Shown: positions 1 to 6,236 of the stretch, piece after piece | Numbering within the stretch: position 1 is the first letter of the stretch | Layout: each line of letters opens with the position of its first letter | From: UMGS172 sp045546555 | Lineage (GTDB): Bacteria > Bacillota > Clostridia > Oscillospirales > Acutalibacteraceae | Direction of reading: 5' to 3' | Assembly: GCA_045546555.1 (NCBI GenBank) | Contig: JAZQCY010000154.1 | Location: forward strand, 1 to 8,955 | Length of the DNA: 8,955 nt | Position numbers and translations under genes: made by a program | The notes under the pieces: generated by a model | Told to the model about the DNA's origin: nothing | The model's input: the letters and a program-made list of their open reading frames with translations, nothing else | Database searches by the model: none

Positions 1-4
1 CTTA

Positions 5-30
5 CGGGCGCATCGTGATGCGCCCCTACG
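5..30 (+). repeat. Hairpin repeat, left copy of an inverted pair
   Basis: A perfect 9-bp stem (6-14 with 17-25) around a GT loop is followed by the flank CCTACG. The reverse complement of 49-74 matches this 26-base unit except at stem positions, and those differences occur in both arms so that pairing is kept. It resembles REP/BIME-type intergenic palindromes. No protein-coding role is visible. Confidence 0.75.
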
Positions 31-48
31 AGATATCTTAAAGTCTGG

Positions 49-74
49 CGTAGGGGCGATTCACGAATCGCCCG
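49..74 (-). repeat. Hairpin repeat, right copy of an inverted pair
   Basis: GGGCGATTC (54-62) pairs perfectly with GAATCGCCC (65-73) around AC, and CGTAG precedes it. Read on the minus strand it is the same 26-base unit as 5-30, with three base pairs of the stem swapped in a compensatory way. The 18 bases between the two units include the small palindrome AGATATCT (31-38). The pair has the layout of a bacterial interspersed mosaic element. Confidence 0.75.
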
Positions 75-89
75 TTTTTGTATCACAAA

Positions 90-112
90 ACCGCCGTTGT
101 GTCAACGGCGGT
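90..112 (-). terminator. Intrinsic terminator after the small membrane protein gene
   Basis: A perfect 10-bp GC-rich stem (90-99 with 103-112) has a 3-base loop. On the minus strand it is followed by TTTGTGATAC, which with the last stem base gives a run of four T. It starts 12 bases after the stop codon at 125-127. The short T-run makes it moderate in strength. Confidence 0.75.
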
Positions 113-124
113 CTGCTGTTTTGT

Positions 125-352
125 TTAGTTGCGTCTGCAACGGCAGATACGGATGATCGTCCATACGCCGAGTGCAACAAAAAGCACCACAGCCAGCACG
201 ATAAATGTGGCAATGTTGGCGAGTATGGCGGCCGAAACGGCGGCACCGACCAAAAGGCCTATGACAGCAAACAGCAACGCCGCCAAAATTCCCGGCACGG
301 CAAAGGTGCAACCCGCCTCACGGCAAGAATTGCAGGAATCGTAATCTCTCAT
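125..352 (-). CDS. Small two-helix membrane protein with cysteine clusters
   Basis: This is a 75-residue protein of unknown function. The first 17 residues are polar and carry Cys7, Cys10 and Cys15 in a CNSCREAGC pattern. Two hydrophobic segments follow, at about 18-43 and 46-68, rich in Ala, Val, Leu and Gly, so it should sit in the cytoplasmic membrane as a helical hairpin. The tail is short and basic with Cys70 and Cys72 (ICRCRRN), which by the positive-inside rule places it in the cytoplasm. Both ends would then face the same side. An in-frame ATG at 361 lies directly against AAAGG with no spacing; the ATG at 352 has AAAGGA 8 bases upstream and is preferred. It is preceded by the strong terminator at 433-475 and followed by its own terminator, so it is probably transcribed alone. 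Metal or redox binding by the cysteines is possible but unproven. I recognise no named family. Confidence 0.7.
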   Translation of the reverse strand: MRDYDSCNSCREAGCTFAVPGILAALLFAVIGLLVGAAVSAAILANIATFIVLAVVLFVALGVWTIIRICRCRRN

Positions 353-432
353 AAAAACCATCCTTTGTTTTTTTTGATTTCCGAGGGAATCCCCCCTTTA
401 AAATCATATGCAAAAAGGACAAGGGCGGTTAC

Positions 433-475
433 AAAAAGGGAACCGCTAAAGTGGTTCTTTAGCGGTTCCCTTTTT
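433..475. terminator. Strong bidirectional intrinsic terminator
   Basis: A perfect 19-bp inverted repeat (433-451 with 457-475) surrounds a 5-base loop. The GC-containing core GGGAACCGCTAAAG is flanked by A-runs on the left and T-runs on the right, so either strand yields a stem followed by U residues. It starts 25 bases beyond the stop codon of the large exported protein gene and would end that minus-strand transcript. Confidence 0.92.
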
Positions 476-499
476 TTATTTGCTGATCACGAAAACTAA

Positions 500-3400
500 T
501 TACTGTGCGTTCATGGCGGCCATAACGTCGTTATAGCTGTAGGATACCGACTCGGTATAGACGGTCTTGCCGTCAACCACGGCGTACATAGCAACCGTGA
601 TCTTGGTATCAAGCAGGTTGGAGCTTACGCCCTCACGGGTAAGACCTGTGAGAATAAGCTGATAGTCATAATATTTCTCGCCGTAGGCATCGGTTCCGAC
701 CTCATAAACGATCTCGTCCATACCGTCGGCCTTGACCTTGGCTGTAACGGCAAGGTTGCCCTTATAGTCGGCAATGTCACCGCCGCCCAAAGCGTCGTTG
801 GGAACTGCTATAAATCCAAGCTCTGAAGCATTGGTTCTGAACTCGGCAGTAACCCTTGACTTAAAGCGGATACCTGCAGAAACATAAGGCTTTTCGGGCG
901 TTGCGGCCTGCTCTGAACGGATGGAGCTGACCTGCTGCATTGCGATATCCTCGGTTTCGGCGATCTTGGTCTTGGTGATCACAACGTTGTCGATAAAGGA
1001 CGAATAAGAGTATGTGTCAGCTGTGCCCTCGCAGGTAATAAGCACCAAAAGCTTGGCATTCTTGCCCATTTCGGCAATCGACGGCATTGTGAACTCAACG
1101 GTATGGTTGGTATAGACCTGACCGACTGCGGTCACATCTATGGCTTCTCCAAGTTTAAGACCGCTTGCGATAACGGCCGACGACGAGCTTCTGACCGCCA
1201 TAAGCTGATAGGTAACGGTGGTGCCTGCAGTCAGCGACGAAACGCACTCATCAAACGAAACGGTGTACTTTGTGTTGGGTGTCAAAATGTAGCCGAACTG
1301 ATCACCCGTGTAGGCATTGTCGTCACGTGCAAGGTAAAGACCAACCTGCGGAATGGTGTTTTTACCGTTGATCTTAATGGCATAGTTTCCGCCAAAGGAA
1401 CGGCTGTAGGTACAAAGTGATGCGGCACTTGCCGAAATAATACCCGAAACACCGTTAGCGTTGCCCGAAATGTTTTTGTAGGTCAAAAGCTTGTCAAAGG
1501 TCAAGGTGACCGATGAGCTTTCGATTGAGGACGAACCGTCGGCGTTGTAGTATCTTGCCGAAATTCTTGTTCCGTTTTCGGGAACCTCGGTCACGGTAAC
1601 ACCCTCGGAATCGACCCAAGCCTCGAACTCACAGCCGTCGGGAGCATTGTTACCGTCGGGCAATACAGTGAGGTCTGCGGCATTGGCATAATACAGCTTG
1701 CCGTTGTCATTAAAGGTCACAACATCGGCGGCAGTAGCATCGACAGTGGCCGAAATGGTCACGTTGTCAAGCAGAACCGTTACCGTACTGTTGCTTTCTT
1801 TGTTCACAAAGAACGACAGATACTTGTTGTCCCCCATTGTTGCGGCATCGGGCGTGGTGAAGGTATCGGTATAGGCCGTGTAAGAGGATATCTTACTTGC
1901 AACGGCGTGTGAAGCCAATGTATAGCCCTCGCCCACCTCGGTCTTTACATAGGTCGAAAGTCCTTTAACACCAAAGGTTATATTGGCGGTGCTTGTTGCT
2001 ATATAATACGTAACCGTGTACTTGCGGTTGGGCTGAAGCTCGTATGCGGCACTAAGCCCATTGGCCACAGTGTTATTTTTGCCGAATATAATAGCGGTCT
2101 CCTGACCGGGAGAGGTTGCCCACTTAATGGCGCCTGTACCATTGACACCTTCGCCACGACACATAATTCGGTCGGCCGAGCCGTCGGCGGTTGATGCGGC
2201 TATACCCTTGACATTACGTGTGGTAGTTCCGCCGAGTTGGCCGTAGTCATAGGATGCTTTATCAAAATCAAATGTCACCGACTCGGTTCTGCCCATTGCC
2301 GAAAGCTCGGATTTGATGGCATCGACCTCGTCTATCTTGGCACTTTCCTTTGAAACGGGGTCTTTTATCTCATCCCACTTGTACTCAAAGCGTACAATCG
2401 AAGGCACACCCGACGAGGTGTTGGTGTATGCTCTGGTGTAGGTGATTACGTTGAAATAGGTCTCCCCGTCCTTTTCGTGGAAGAAGCTCTCGGCATAGAA
2501 GCCGTCACCGCCGTTGGTGCCGGTGTTCTTGGGCTGAAGCTCAACGTAGGTTTCCAAAGACAAGGTTGCGGGGTCCATTCTGAAAAGCGGCAGCTCCATA
2601 GCATTACCGACGTCGTTCAGAATACTGCGGAGAATGAGGTAGTATTCGCCGTCCTTCAGAATGATCTCGGCCTTGCCGTTATGGTCGATACAGTCAAAAT
2701 CGACGCCGATGTTGCGGATCTTATCAGCAGTTCCGTCAAGGTTCAGAAGAGCCGCCTTGGTGACCTTTTTGTCACCACGTCCGACAAACACGAGTTTACC
2801 GTCGTAATACTCAATGGTAGACTCATTGAAGGCATATTTCAGCTCATTGGTAAGGTTGTTGACATACTCCCAAGTCTCACAGTTATCCGACGACTTTACA
2901 AGACACATATAGTCAAGCGAATCGTCGTTATTAAGCTGGGGATCCTTGGCGGCCAGCATATACACGTCGTTGCCGACAATGGCGTAGTCGTGAACTACCG
3001 AGTAGTGATGACCGAACTGATCGGTGGGCTGCTGCTCCTTTACCCAGGTCTCACCCTCGTCGGTCGAGCGGAACACAAGCGACTCATAAGGATCGGCCGC
3101 ATTGTTGGAATGCTGTACGTTAAGGGTGATGTAAAGATCGCCGTTGGGCAGTATCATAAGATCGGCGTTTTGTGCATTATATTCTGCCACACCGGGGTCA
3201 TAAATGACCTTCTGCTCAATAACCTCCTCGGTGGTGGGATTGTAGATAATGCAATCAAGCACACCGTGGCTGTATGCGTGCTTAACACCGCGGTGGAAGA
3301 TGATAATAGCCTTTTCGTCACTCACCTTCTTAACCGAAGGGAATGCAGAATAGAGCAGATCGTTGGCGGTATCGTGTCCGCATTGCTCAGGTGTAGCAGA

Positions 3401-4144
3401 GGACAAAATCTGTGCCTTAATATACTCGGGGATATACTTTTCAACGTGAACCTCATTGTGAATGGGGGTTACAAGGTTATCGAAATATACCTCGCCGTTT
3501 TTGTCCTTGTTGGAAAGATAGCAGGCTCCCGAATAGCCATAGCCTACACCACTGCTGTAGTAAGCCATATTTTCGGCAATTGCGGTACCGTTGATGTAAG
3601 CCGATGCGGTTTCTTTTACGGGGTCGGCAACGATTTTAACGGTAAACCACTCGCCTGCCTTGTAGGTCGAAACGATTTTTGAGGTTGCATAAAGATTACC
3701 GTCGGCATCGCCCGTTACGGCAAACTGAATACGACCATCAAACTGATCGGGGAAAATACCGACCTGCCAATTGGAAAGTACAGGCACATAAACATCTACC
3801 GAAACCTCAAAGCTGTTGGAAATTTCGGTAAAATAGTATGTAGCACTTGCCGCAGTTCCTGCCGAATCGACCAACAGAGCCTTGTTATCGGGCTTTACGG
3901 GGTCGGGGTAAACGATGACCGTGCTGTCAGCCTCGCAAGGGAACTCGGGGGTATGGTTATACTCAATACCCTCAAAATCGTAGGTCGACACTGCGTTGCT
4001 TCCCGACTGAACCGTAGTTTCGGGCTCGGTGGCGCAGGCGGTAAATGCCGAAATGCTCAAAGTGGCCATCAGCACAATGCAAAGCACCAATGATACCGTT
4101 TTGAGAATTGCGGTTTTTGTGAATTTGGAATTAGCGGTTTTCAT
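500..4144 (-). CDS. Large exported sialidase-superfamily protein with carbohydrate-binding-like modules
   Basis: This 1214-residue cell-surface protein probably acts on or binds glycans. Residues 1-36 form a signal peptide (Lys at 2, 8, 11 and 16, then a hydrophobic core). FTAC at 34-37 resembles a lipobox, so anchoring through Cys37 is likely but not certain. Residues about 54-225 look like a laminin-G/concanavalin-type jelly roll ending in YFDNLV. Residues about 230-590 resemble a sialidase-type beta-propeller, with one canonical Asp box, STDEGETW (360-367), and a degraded one, SSDNCETW (418-425). Residues about 621-800 and 877-1058 are two related binding-module-like domains. They share the patterns L-x-P-N-x-K-Y-T-V and (L/I)DNV-x-I and are separated by a short repeat-type domain (about 806-866). 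Residues about 1080-1214 form a separate C-terminal domain. AAAGGA lies 10 bases before the ATG. I cannot locate a full sialidase catalytic set, so sialic acid as substrate is unproven. It could equally be another BNR-fold glycosidase or a binding protein. Confidence 0.85.
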   Translation of the reverse strand: MKTANSKFTKTAILKTVSLVLCIVLMATLSISAFTACATEPETTVQSGSNAVSTYDFEGIEYNHTPEFPCEADSTVIVYPDPVKPDNKALLVDSAGTAASATYYFTEISNSFEVSVDVYVPVLSNWQVGIFPDQFDGRIQFAVTGDADGNLYATSKIVSTYKAGEWFTVKIVADPVKETASAYINGTAIAENMAYYSSGVGYGYSGACYLSNKDKNGEVYFDNLVTPIHNEVHVEKYIPEYIKAQILSSATPEQCGHDTANDLLYSAFPSVKKVSDEKAIIIFHRGVKHAYSHGVLDCIIYNPTTEEVIEQKVIYDPGVAEYNAQNADLMILPNGDLYITLNVQHSNNAADPYESLVFRSTDEGETWVKEQQPTDQFGHHYSVVHDYAIVGNDVYMLAAKDPQLNNDDSLDYMCLVKSSDNCETWEYVNNLTNELKYAFNESTIEYYDGKLVFVGRGDKKVTKAALLNLDGTADKIRNIGVDFDCIDHNGKAEIILKDGEYYLILRSILNDVGNAMELPLFRMDPATLSLETYVELQPKNTGTNGGDGFYAESFFHEKDGETYFNVITYTRAYTNTSSGVPSIVRFEYKWDEIKDPVSKESAKIDEVDAIKSELSAMGRTESVTFDFDKASYDYGQLGGTTTRNVKGIAASTADGSADRIMCRGEGVNGTGAIKWATSPGQETAIIFGKNNTVANGLSAAYELQPNRKYTVTYYIATSTANITFGVKGLSTYVKTEVGEGYTLASHAVASKISSYTAYTDTFTTPDAATMGDNKYLSFFVNKESNSTVTVLLDNVTISATVDATAADVVTFNDNGKLYYANAADLTVLPDGNNAPDGCEFEAWVDSEGVTVTEVPENGTRISARYYNADGSSSIESSSVTLTFDKLLTYKNISGNANGVSGIISASAASLCTYSRSFGGNYAIKINGKNTIPQVGLYLARDDNAYTGDQFGYILTPNTKYTVSFDECVSSLTAGTTVTYQLMAVRSSSSAVIASGLKLGEAIDVTAVGQVYTNHTVEFTMPSIAEMGKNAKLLVLITCEGTADTYSYSSFIDNVVITKTKIAETEDIAMQQVSSIRSEQAATPEKPYVSAGIRFKSRVTAEFRTNASELGFIAVPNDALGGGDIADYKGNLAVTAKVKADGMDEIVYEVGTDAYGEKYYDYQLILTGLTREGVSSNLLDTKITVAMYAVVDGKTVYTESVSYSYNDVMAAMNAQ

Positions 4145-4191
4145 ATTTAAACCGTCCTTTCAAATAAAAATACATTATCTAACTACAATCT

Positions 4192-4240
4192 ATTATTACT
4201 CAAAATGCAAACGGTTGCAATCGCAAAAAAGGACATTATA
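4192..4240 (-). promoter_or_regulatory. Candidate promoters for the exported sialidase-like gene
   Basis: Two readings fit. One uses TATAAT at 4240-4235 with no good -35 box, with GGACA (4231-4235) and TGTCC (4250-4254) forming an inverted repeat around the -10. The other uses TTGCAA (4220-4215), a 17-base spacer and AATAAT (4197-4192). In either case the operator at 4206-4219 would block transcription: just downstream of the start in the first reading, overlapping the -35 in the second. I cannot decide between them. Confidence 0.45.
4206..4219. promoter_or_regulatory. LacI/CcpA-type operator (cre-like)
   Basis: TGCAAACGGTTGCA is a near-palindrome (TGCAA/TTGCA arms) that fits the degenerate cre pattern TGNNANCGNTNNCA exactly. 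It lies 62 bases upstream of the start codon of the exported sialidase-like protein and overlaps its candidate promoters. In Firmicutes such sites are bound by CcpA or by local LacI-family sugar regulators. Carbon-source control of a carbohydrate-related gene is therefore plausible. No regulator gene is in the window. Confidence 0.6.
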
Positions 4241-4319
4241 AAATAAAAGTGTCCGAAAATGATACTTTTTTAAACCGGTCATACCAAACGAGTTACAATG
4301 TATCTTGTAAAAAGACTAA

Positions 4320-4347
4320 CGGAGCCAAACCGATCGGTTCAGCTCCG
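4320..4347 (-). terminator. Intrinsic terminator after the aconitase X small subunit
   Basis: Six base pairs (4320-4325 with 4342-4347), a 2x2 internal mismatch and four more pairs (4328-4331 with 4336-4339) close a GATC loop. On the minus strand GTTAGTC and then a run of five T follow. It starts 7 bases after the stop codon at 4355-4357 and ends the reductase/dehydratase transcript. Confidence 0.8.
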
Positions 4348-4354
4348 CAAATAA

Positions 4355-4798
4355 TCATTCAACACGAACGGTTCCGTCCTCCAAAACGGTGACGGTCATA
4401 TTGTCCTTAACGTACTCCAAAAACTCGTCTCCGAGGCAGTCGATGACCGGCATGGTGACGCTGTCGACCCAAACATCGGCCAAAACGGCACCTGCGGCGG
4501 CCAAGGAGTCAATGTGGTTGGCAAACAGCATACAGGCAGGCTGACGGCCCATTGCGCAGGCGCAATAAAGCACAAGACCGCCCGTGGTGGAGCCTATGGT
4601 CTGCGGCAGGCACAAAGCCTTACCGAACATCGGCTTTTCGTAAAGATCGGGGTTGGACTGATCTCCACACTTGACCTTTTTGTCGCCAAACTGCAGAGCC
4701 ATCTGCATAGATGCAAGGGTATTAAAGCCCTGACGGGTCACAACTGCTGGTGCGGTGACCGTTCCGGGGGTGACTACACGTCCTTTAAACTCTCTCAT
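4355..4798 (-). CDS. Aconitase X small (swivel) subunit, DUF126 type
   Basis: This 147-residue protein is the swivelling domain that completes the active site of the large subunit encoded just upstream. The central stretch GKALCLPQTIGSTTGG (59-74) corresponds to the glycine/serine loop of DUF126 proteins. It is preceded by CGDQSNPDLY (44-53) and followed by the HIDSLAAAGAVLADVW segment. Many characterised relatives have GSSSGS in the loop, whereas here it is GSTTGG, so the substrate or subclass may differ. An upstream in-frame ATG at 4858 would add 20 residues unlike the family and overlap the large subunit. The ATG at 4798 is preferred because AAGGGAGGT (4814-4806) lies 7 bases before it. 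It starts one base after the large-subunit stop, the usual arrangement for translational coupling and equal subunit amounts. Confidence 0.88.
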   Translation of the reverse strand: MREFKGRVVTPGTVTAPAVVTRQGFNTLASMQMALQFGDKKVKCGDQSNPDLYEKPMFGKALCLPQTIGSTTGGLVLYCACAMGRQPACMLFANHIDSLAAAGAVLADVWVDSVTMPVIDCLGDEFLEYVKDNMTVTVLEDGTVRVE

Positions 4799-4799
4799 A

Positions 4800-6074
4800 T
4801 CATTTACCTCCCTTGGTGATGGCCAACAAAATCTCGTCATCGGTGTAGTATCTTGCACTTGTATAGGTGCGAAGCTTGTTGGACGAGGTGATGACCGGCA
4901 TCTTCTTACAAAGCGGATTGTTCATATACATCAGAGGACAGATGTAAGAGGTTATAACACCGGTAGCCTTTAAACGGTCGGCATACTCGGTCTTGTTAAA
5001 CTGCTCCAAAACCTTGGGTGCGGCAGTAAACACGGTGGGGATGACCACCTTTTTGTTGCCGTGCTCTTTAAGTGCGGCCTCAACCTTATCGGTCCAGGAC
5101 TTCAACTGCTCAAGGCTCATGTGCGGACAGCCCATAAAGCAAAGCTTAGGCGTTGCATCGGGGTTCTTCCACACAACAGGATAGTTGTTCTTGACCCTTT
5201 CAAGCTCAGCATCGTCGATGATATACTCCTTAGCACCCTCTTTGATAAGCTCCTTGCCCGATTCAACCGCTTCGGGAGTGAGGTTTTCGATGTGGTAAAG
5301 TCCGACAGCACCGTTGGAGGCGGGGGCGGCACCAAAGTCCTTCAGATAGGTGCAAGCGGCATCATTAAGCTCGTTTCCGAGCCACTTGTCAAGCCCCACG
5401 ATATAAGGAACATCCTCCATGACCTTCATACCGATGGCAGAGCCAAGCAGCTGTGCCTCGGGCTTTTTGGTGGTTTCGATCTTCACGACCCAGGTGGCCT
5501 TTCTGCCCTCATCGGTCAGCAGACCGAAGTAAGGAACAAAGCCGACGATCGAGCCCATAATGTCGATAATACCCGAGTTACGGTTGCAACGTGCGCCCAG
5601 TACAGAGTTGGCATAAACAACGGCCGAGGACTCCGCCCAGGAAAGGATATCTCCCTTTTTAGGCTTGTTGCCGACCTCATCCATATAGCAGGTGCAGGTA
5701 AAGGCATCCTTATCCATAAGGCCGAGCTCTTTAAGCTGTTCCTCATAAAAATCCTGCTTTGTATACATAAATTTGTTGAAAACAAAGTTCTGCAGGAAGT
5801 TGGCAGGAACGTTTTTGTCCAACGGTCTCGGGTCGACCGAAAATTTCTGACCCGACATAACGCCTGCATCCAATAACTGCTGCATAAGGTCATAAACGGG
5901 TGACATTACCTTGAGACCGAACGAGGTGACAAGGTGGTTGTAATTTGATGTGATAGGCACCAACTTTTCAGCCTCAAAAGCGTCACCGTACATGACCATA
6001 GTCTTCATAACCTTGGCCATGGTTTCGCCTTTAGAACCGTCAAGTATAGCCTGCTGTTCTTGAGTTAACTGCAT
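4800..6074 (-). CDS. Aconitase X large (catalytic) subunit, DUF521 type
   Basis: The product is a 424-residue catalytic subunit of an aconitase X hydro-lyase in the cytoplasm. Known members dehydrate cis-3-hydroxy-L-proline (bacteria) or mevalonate 5-phosphate (archaea); the substrate here is unknown. Family hallmarks, numbered from the ATG at 6074, are LTQEQQAILDG at 3-13, CTCYMDE near 127-133, WAESSAVVYANSVLGARCNR (146-165), FMGCPHMSLEQL (313-324) and a C-terminal ICPLMYMNNPLC to KLRTYTSARYYTDDE segment. Cysteines 127, 129, 163, 316 and 379 are candidates for the metal or Fe-S site. A GTG at 6083 opens the frame but abuts the Shine-Dalgarno sequence. The ATG at 6074 lies 8 bases after AAAGGAG and is the better start. 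The bacterial two-subunit form fits the small subunit one base downstream. The reductase gene upstream suggests that the dehydrated product is then reduced (inference). Confidence 0.9.
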   Translation of the reverse strand: MQLTQEQQAILDGSKGETMAKVMKTMVMYGDAFEAEKLVPITSNYNHLVTSFGLKVMSPVYDLMQQLLDAGVMSGQKFSVDPRPLDKNVPANFLQNFVFNKFMYTKQDFYEEQLKELGLMDKDAFTCTCYMDEVGNKPKKGDILSWAESSAVVYANSVLGARCNRNSGIIDIMGSIVGFVPYFGLLTDEGRKATWVVKIETTKKPEAQLLGSAIGMKVMEDVPYIVGLDKWLGNELNDAACTYLKDFGAAPASNGAVGLYHIENLTPEAVESGKELIKEGAKEYIIDDAELERVKNNYPVVWKNPDATPKLCFMGCPHMSLEQLKSWTDKVEAALKEHGNKKVVIPTVFTAAPKVLEQFNKTEYADRLKATGVITSYICPLMYMNNPLCKKMPVITSSNKLRTYTSARYYTDDEILLAITKGGK

Positions 6075-6082
6075 AAGATACA

Positions 6083-6089
6083 CTCCTTT
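6083..6089 (-). promoter_or_regulatory. Ribosome binding site deciding the aconitase X start
   Basis: AAAGGAG on the minus strand is 8 bases from the ATG at 6074 and overlaps the in-frame GTG at 6083, which rules the GTG out. The hairpin repeats end only a few bases upstream of it. Confidence 0.8.
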
Positions 6090-6093
6090 TTTT

Positions 6094-6165
6094 CGGAACG
6101 ACGAACTCCCTCAGGCGGCTTTGCCGCCAGCTCCCTCTGGGAGGGAGCCTATGCCGTTCCCTACA
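6094..6165. repeat. Hairpin repeat copy, apparently interrupted by another repeat
   Basis: GGAACG (6095-6100) is complementary to CGTTCC (6155-6160), and the right side continues into CCTACA, as in the two complete copies that follow at 6167-6230. The ACGAA after the left arm matches the TCGAA or CCGAG of those copies. In place of a four-base loop there are about 45 extra bases (6106-6149) made of a different palindromic repeat. Insertion into the loop is my reading; independent assembly is possible. Confidence 0.55.
6106..6149. repeat. Double-hairpin repeat of the CTCCCTC...GGGAGGGAGCC type
   Basis: Two hairpins stand in a row: GGCGGC (6114-6119) with GCCGCC (6123-6128), then GCTCCCTC (6130-6137) with GAGGGAGC (6141-6148). 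The left edge CTCCCTC recurs inside the second hairpin, so alternative folding is possible. From memory, similar sequences are common between genes in gut Clostridia; I could not check this here. Confidence 0.65.
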
Positions 6166-6166
6166 T

Positions 6167-6198
6167 TCACGGACCGCCGAGGGCGTCGGTCCCTACAA
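6167..6198. repeat. 32-base hairpin repeat, tandem copy 1
   Basis: The unit runs from TCACGG to CCCTACAA. The stem pairs GGACCG (6171-6176) with CGGTCC (6187-6192), then a C-T mismatch, two CG pairs and a four-base loop AGGG. It directly abuts a second copy of exactly the same length, with 25 of 32 bases identical. Confidence 0.8.
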
Positions 6199-6230
6199 TC
6201 ACGGGTCGTCGAAGGCGCCGACCCCTACAA
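6199..6230. repeat. 32-base hairpin repeat, tandem copy 2
   Basis: This copy has the same layout as copy 1. GGGTCG (6203-6208) pairs with CGACCC (6219-6224), with one mismatch (T-C), two CG pairs and loop AAGG. Relative to copy 1, A-T became G-C and C-G became T-A at two stem positions, so pairing is conserved while sequence is not. It ends 6 bases before the reductase stop codon on the coordinate scale. Confidence 0.8.
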
Positions 6231-6236
6231 TTATAA

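Noticed and set aside
362..432. Promoter for the small membrane protein gene
   Set aside because: TTGTCC with TAAAGG at 16 bases is too poor a match to claim. A weak imperfect hairpin near 375-397 is also not convincing.
2477..3682. A 401-codon open frame on the plus strand
   Set aside because: It lies entirely antisense to the exported sialidase-like gene, whose protein has a signal peptide, Asp box and domain structure. The plus-strand product has no recognisable domain, so it is a by-product of codon bias.
5061..5876. A 271-codon open frame on the plus strand
   Set aside because: It is antisense to the well-supported aconitase X large subunit and has no recognisable motif.
6167..6230. 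Tandem repeats considered as a CRISPR array
   Set aside because: The two 32-base units abut with no spacers, each is itself a hairpin, and no cas gene is present.
6230..6235. TATAAT just after the reductase stop, as a separate aconitase X promoter
   Set aside because: No good -35 box lies at the right distance (GGACGT at 17 bases, TGGGAC at 19), so I did not list it. A weak internal promoter remains possible.
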